NCBI RefSeq assembly: GCF_001405015.1
Contig: NZ_CYZX01000003.1
Span: 124,001 to 188,000 of the forward strand
DNA length: 64,000 nt
Source of the DNA: Clostridium disporicum
GTDB lineage: Bacteria; Bacillota; Clostridia; Clostridiales; Clostridiaceae
Direction: 5' to 3'
The position numbers and the translations under genes are program-made. Below the pieces are notes generated by a model. The model did not search any database and was not told the DNA's origin. It saw only the letters and a list, made by a program, of their open reading frames with translations. Within the stretch, counting starts at the first letter, position 1. Every line of letters begins with the position of its first letter. This document shows, piece by piece, positions 63,174 through 64,000 of the stretch.

Positions 63174-64000
63174 TTATAGCTTATCATCAGCAATTGATTG
63201 TTCATGCCTACTTAAGTTATCATAGACATCCTCTTTTCCTACAGTCAGGAATAAGTATAGTATTTCTATTACTGTCATAGCTGATATTCTTGAAAAATAA
63301 TATTCATCTAAAAACAATTTTTCTCTAGTAGCCGTTGTGATATGATAATCACTTATTTTAGCTAATGGTGAATTAGCACTATTAGTAATCGATATTACTT
63401 TAGCTTCTTTTTTATGAGCTACTTCTGCTACATTTAATAATCTTTTAGATGCTCCTGAATTAGAAATTACTATCACAACATCTTCTTTTGTTAAATTATA
63501 AGTATATGCAATTTGTGTTTCCCAAATTGTATTAGCTACTGCTGGTATGCCAATTTGATTAAATTTATAACTTCCATCCATTGCAACTGGTATTGTATTA
63601 CCTACCGCTGCAAATTGAATACTTCTAGCTCCACTTATCAACTTTATAATTCTGAGTAAATTCTCTTCATCTATCATAGATACAGTTTGGCTTAATTCCT
63701 CTACTTTATTAGCTAAAATGTTCTGTAATGATTTCTTGATATTATTTTGGTTAACATCTCCAGAAGCAGTTACTTCTGATTCACAACCTTTAACTAATTC
63801 TTTTGCAAGAGTAATCTTTAGATGATGAAACCCCTTCACATTACACTTTTTACAAAACCTAGAAACAGTTGCCTCACTAGTACCTGCTGCTTCAGCTAAT
63901 TCTGCAATTGTTAATTCAACTACTTTAGAAGAATTATTTAAAATATAATTTGCAATTTTCTTTTCTGCATCAAAGAAATTATTATACTCAGCAAAAATTC
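63174..64000 (-). CDS. MurR/RpiR family regulator, N-terminus cut by the right edge
   Basis: The frame is open to the window edge. The reported ATG-like start at 63839 is internal: upstream, in frame, lies a typical HTH_6 sequence (FDAEKKIANYILNNSSKVVEL and TSEATVSRFCKKC). The C-terminal SIS domain (about 100-220 of the visible part) contains VVIVISNSGASKRLLNVAE. At least 275 residues are visible. It heads the operon with rpiA and an aldo/keto reductase, 16 nt before rpiA, and probably represses them in response to a sugar phosphate. Confidence 0.9.
   Translation of the reverse strand, partial: IFAEYNNFFDAEKKIANYILNNSSKVVELTIAELAEAAGTSEATVSRFCKKCNVKGFHHLKITLAKELVKGCESEVTASGDVNQNNIKKSLQNILANKVEELSQTVSMIDEENLLRIIKLISGARSIQFAAVGNTIPVAMDGSYKFNQIGIPAVANTIWETQIAYTYNLTKEDVVIVISNSGASKRLLNVAEVAHKKEAKVISITNSANSPLAKISDYHITTATREKLFLDEYYFSRISAMTVIEILYLFLTVGKEDVYDNLSRHEQSIADDKL

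Noticed and set aside
1..64000. tRNA or rRNA genes
   Set aside because: No cloverleaf or conserved rRNA segments were recognised on either strand; the only structured RNAs are the T-box and RAT elements.

Overview
The window is low-GC DNA with strong AGGAGG-type ribosome sites, sigma-A-like promoters and gene families of anaerobic Firmicutes: iron-dependent butanol dehydrogenase, LicT antitermination, a threonyl T-box, GH4 phospho-glycosidase and flavinylated lipoproteins. This fits a Clostridium sensu stricto-type, probably gut-associated, chromosome. The species cannot be fixed from the sequence. No rRNA, tRNA, transposase, integrase or CRISPR array was seen.

Layout. (1) 1-1.5 kb: a GntR/YtrA-type regulator, an ABC ATPase and the start of its permease, behind a perfect 14-bp operator dyad. 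(2) 1.8-9.5 kb: a defence cluster, with hsdM and hsdS followed by a SieB-like membrane protein and an Rpn/PD-(D/E)XK nuclease-transposase, then hsdR from its own promoter. hsdM and hsdR carry the same extended -10 motif. (3) 9.7-12.5 kb: a CHC2 primase-like protein and a DUF927 P-loop protein, followed by ten copies of the 8-mer TGACTTAC/GTAAGTCA around an AT-rich core. This looks like the replication module and origin of a mobile element whose integrase is not in view. (4) 12.7-22.1 kb: small metabolic, stress and transport units: a MerR-controlled aldo/keto reductase and flavoprotein pair, histidine phosphatase, ArsC-like protein, DHA2 efflux pump, K+/H+ antiporter, a YeeE/YedE pair and an amine oxidase. 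(5) 22.2-28.5 kb: butanol dehydrogenase, a MerR-controlled MATE pump, a lipoprotein with two FMN-binding repeats, and an exonuclease with a BRCT domain.

(6) 28.6-38.1 kb: a beta-glucoside region. It holds a PTS IIBCA, two GH1 and one GH4 phospho-beta-glucosidases, the LicT antiterminator and an RpiR regulator. Three RAT/terminator switches are present: one before licT and two in tandem before the PTS gene. Imported sugars would be phosphorylated by the PTS and cleaved inside the cell. (7) 38.3-49.1 kb: a MATE pump, an MMPL exporter coupled to an 862-residue secreted heptad protein with 49-residue repeats, NudC, a HAD phosphatase, a small secreted protein, and a PiT phosphate transporter with its DUF47 partner. 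(8) 49.2-57.6 kb: LysR divergent from an F420 ligase-like protein, an FAD dehydrogenase, a GreA-like factor, a single-Cys thioredoxin-like protein, a transaldolase/F6P aldolase and thrS with a T-box leader. (9) 57.6-64 kb: a ComEC-like lipoprotein hydrolase, AraC divergent from a flavinylated fumarate-reductase-like lipoprotein, then a regulator (cut by the edge), rpiA and an aldo/keto reductase in one operon.

Many genes have a longer reading frame upstream of the likely start. Where a Shine-Dalgarno sequence lies inside that extension, the downstream start is given here.
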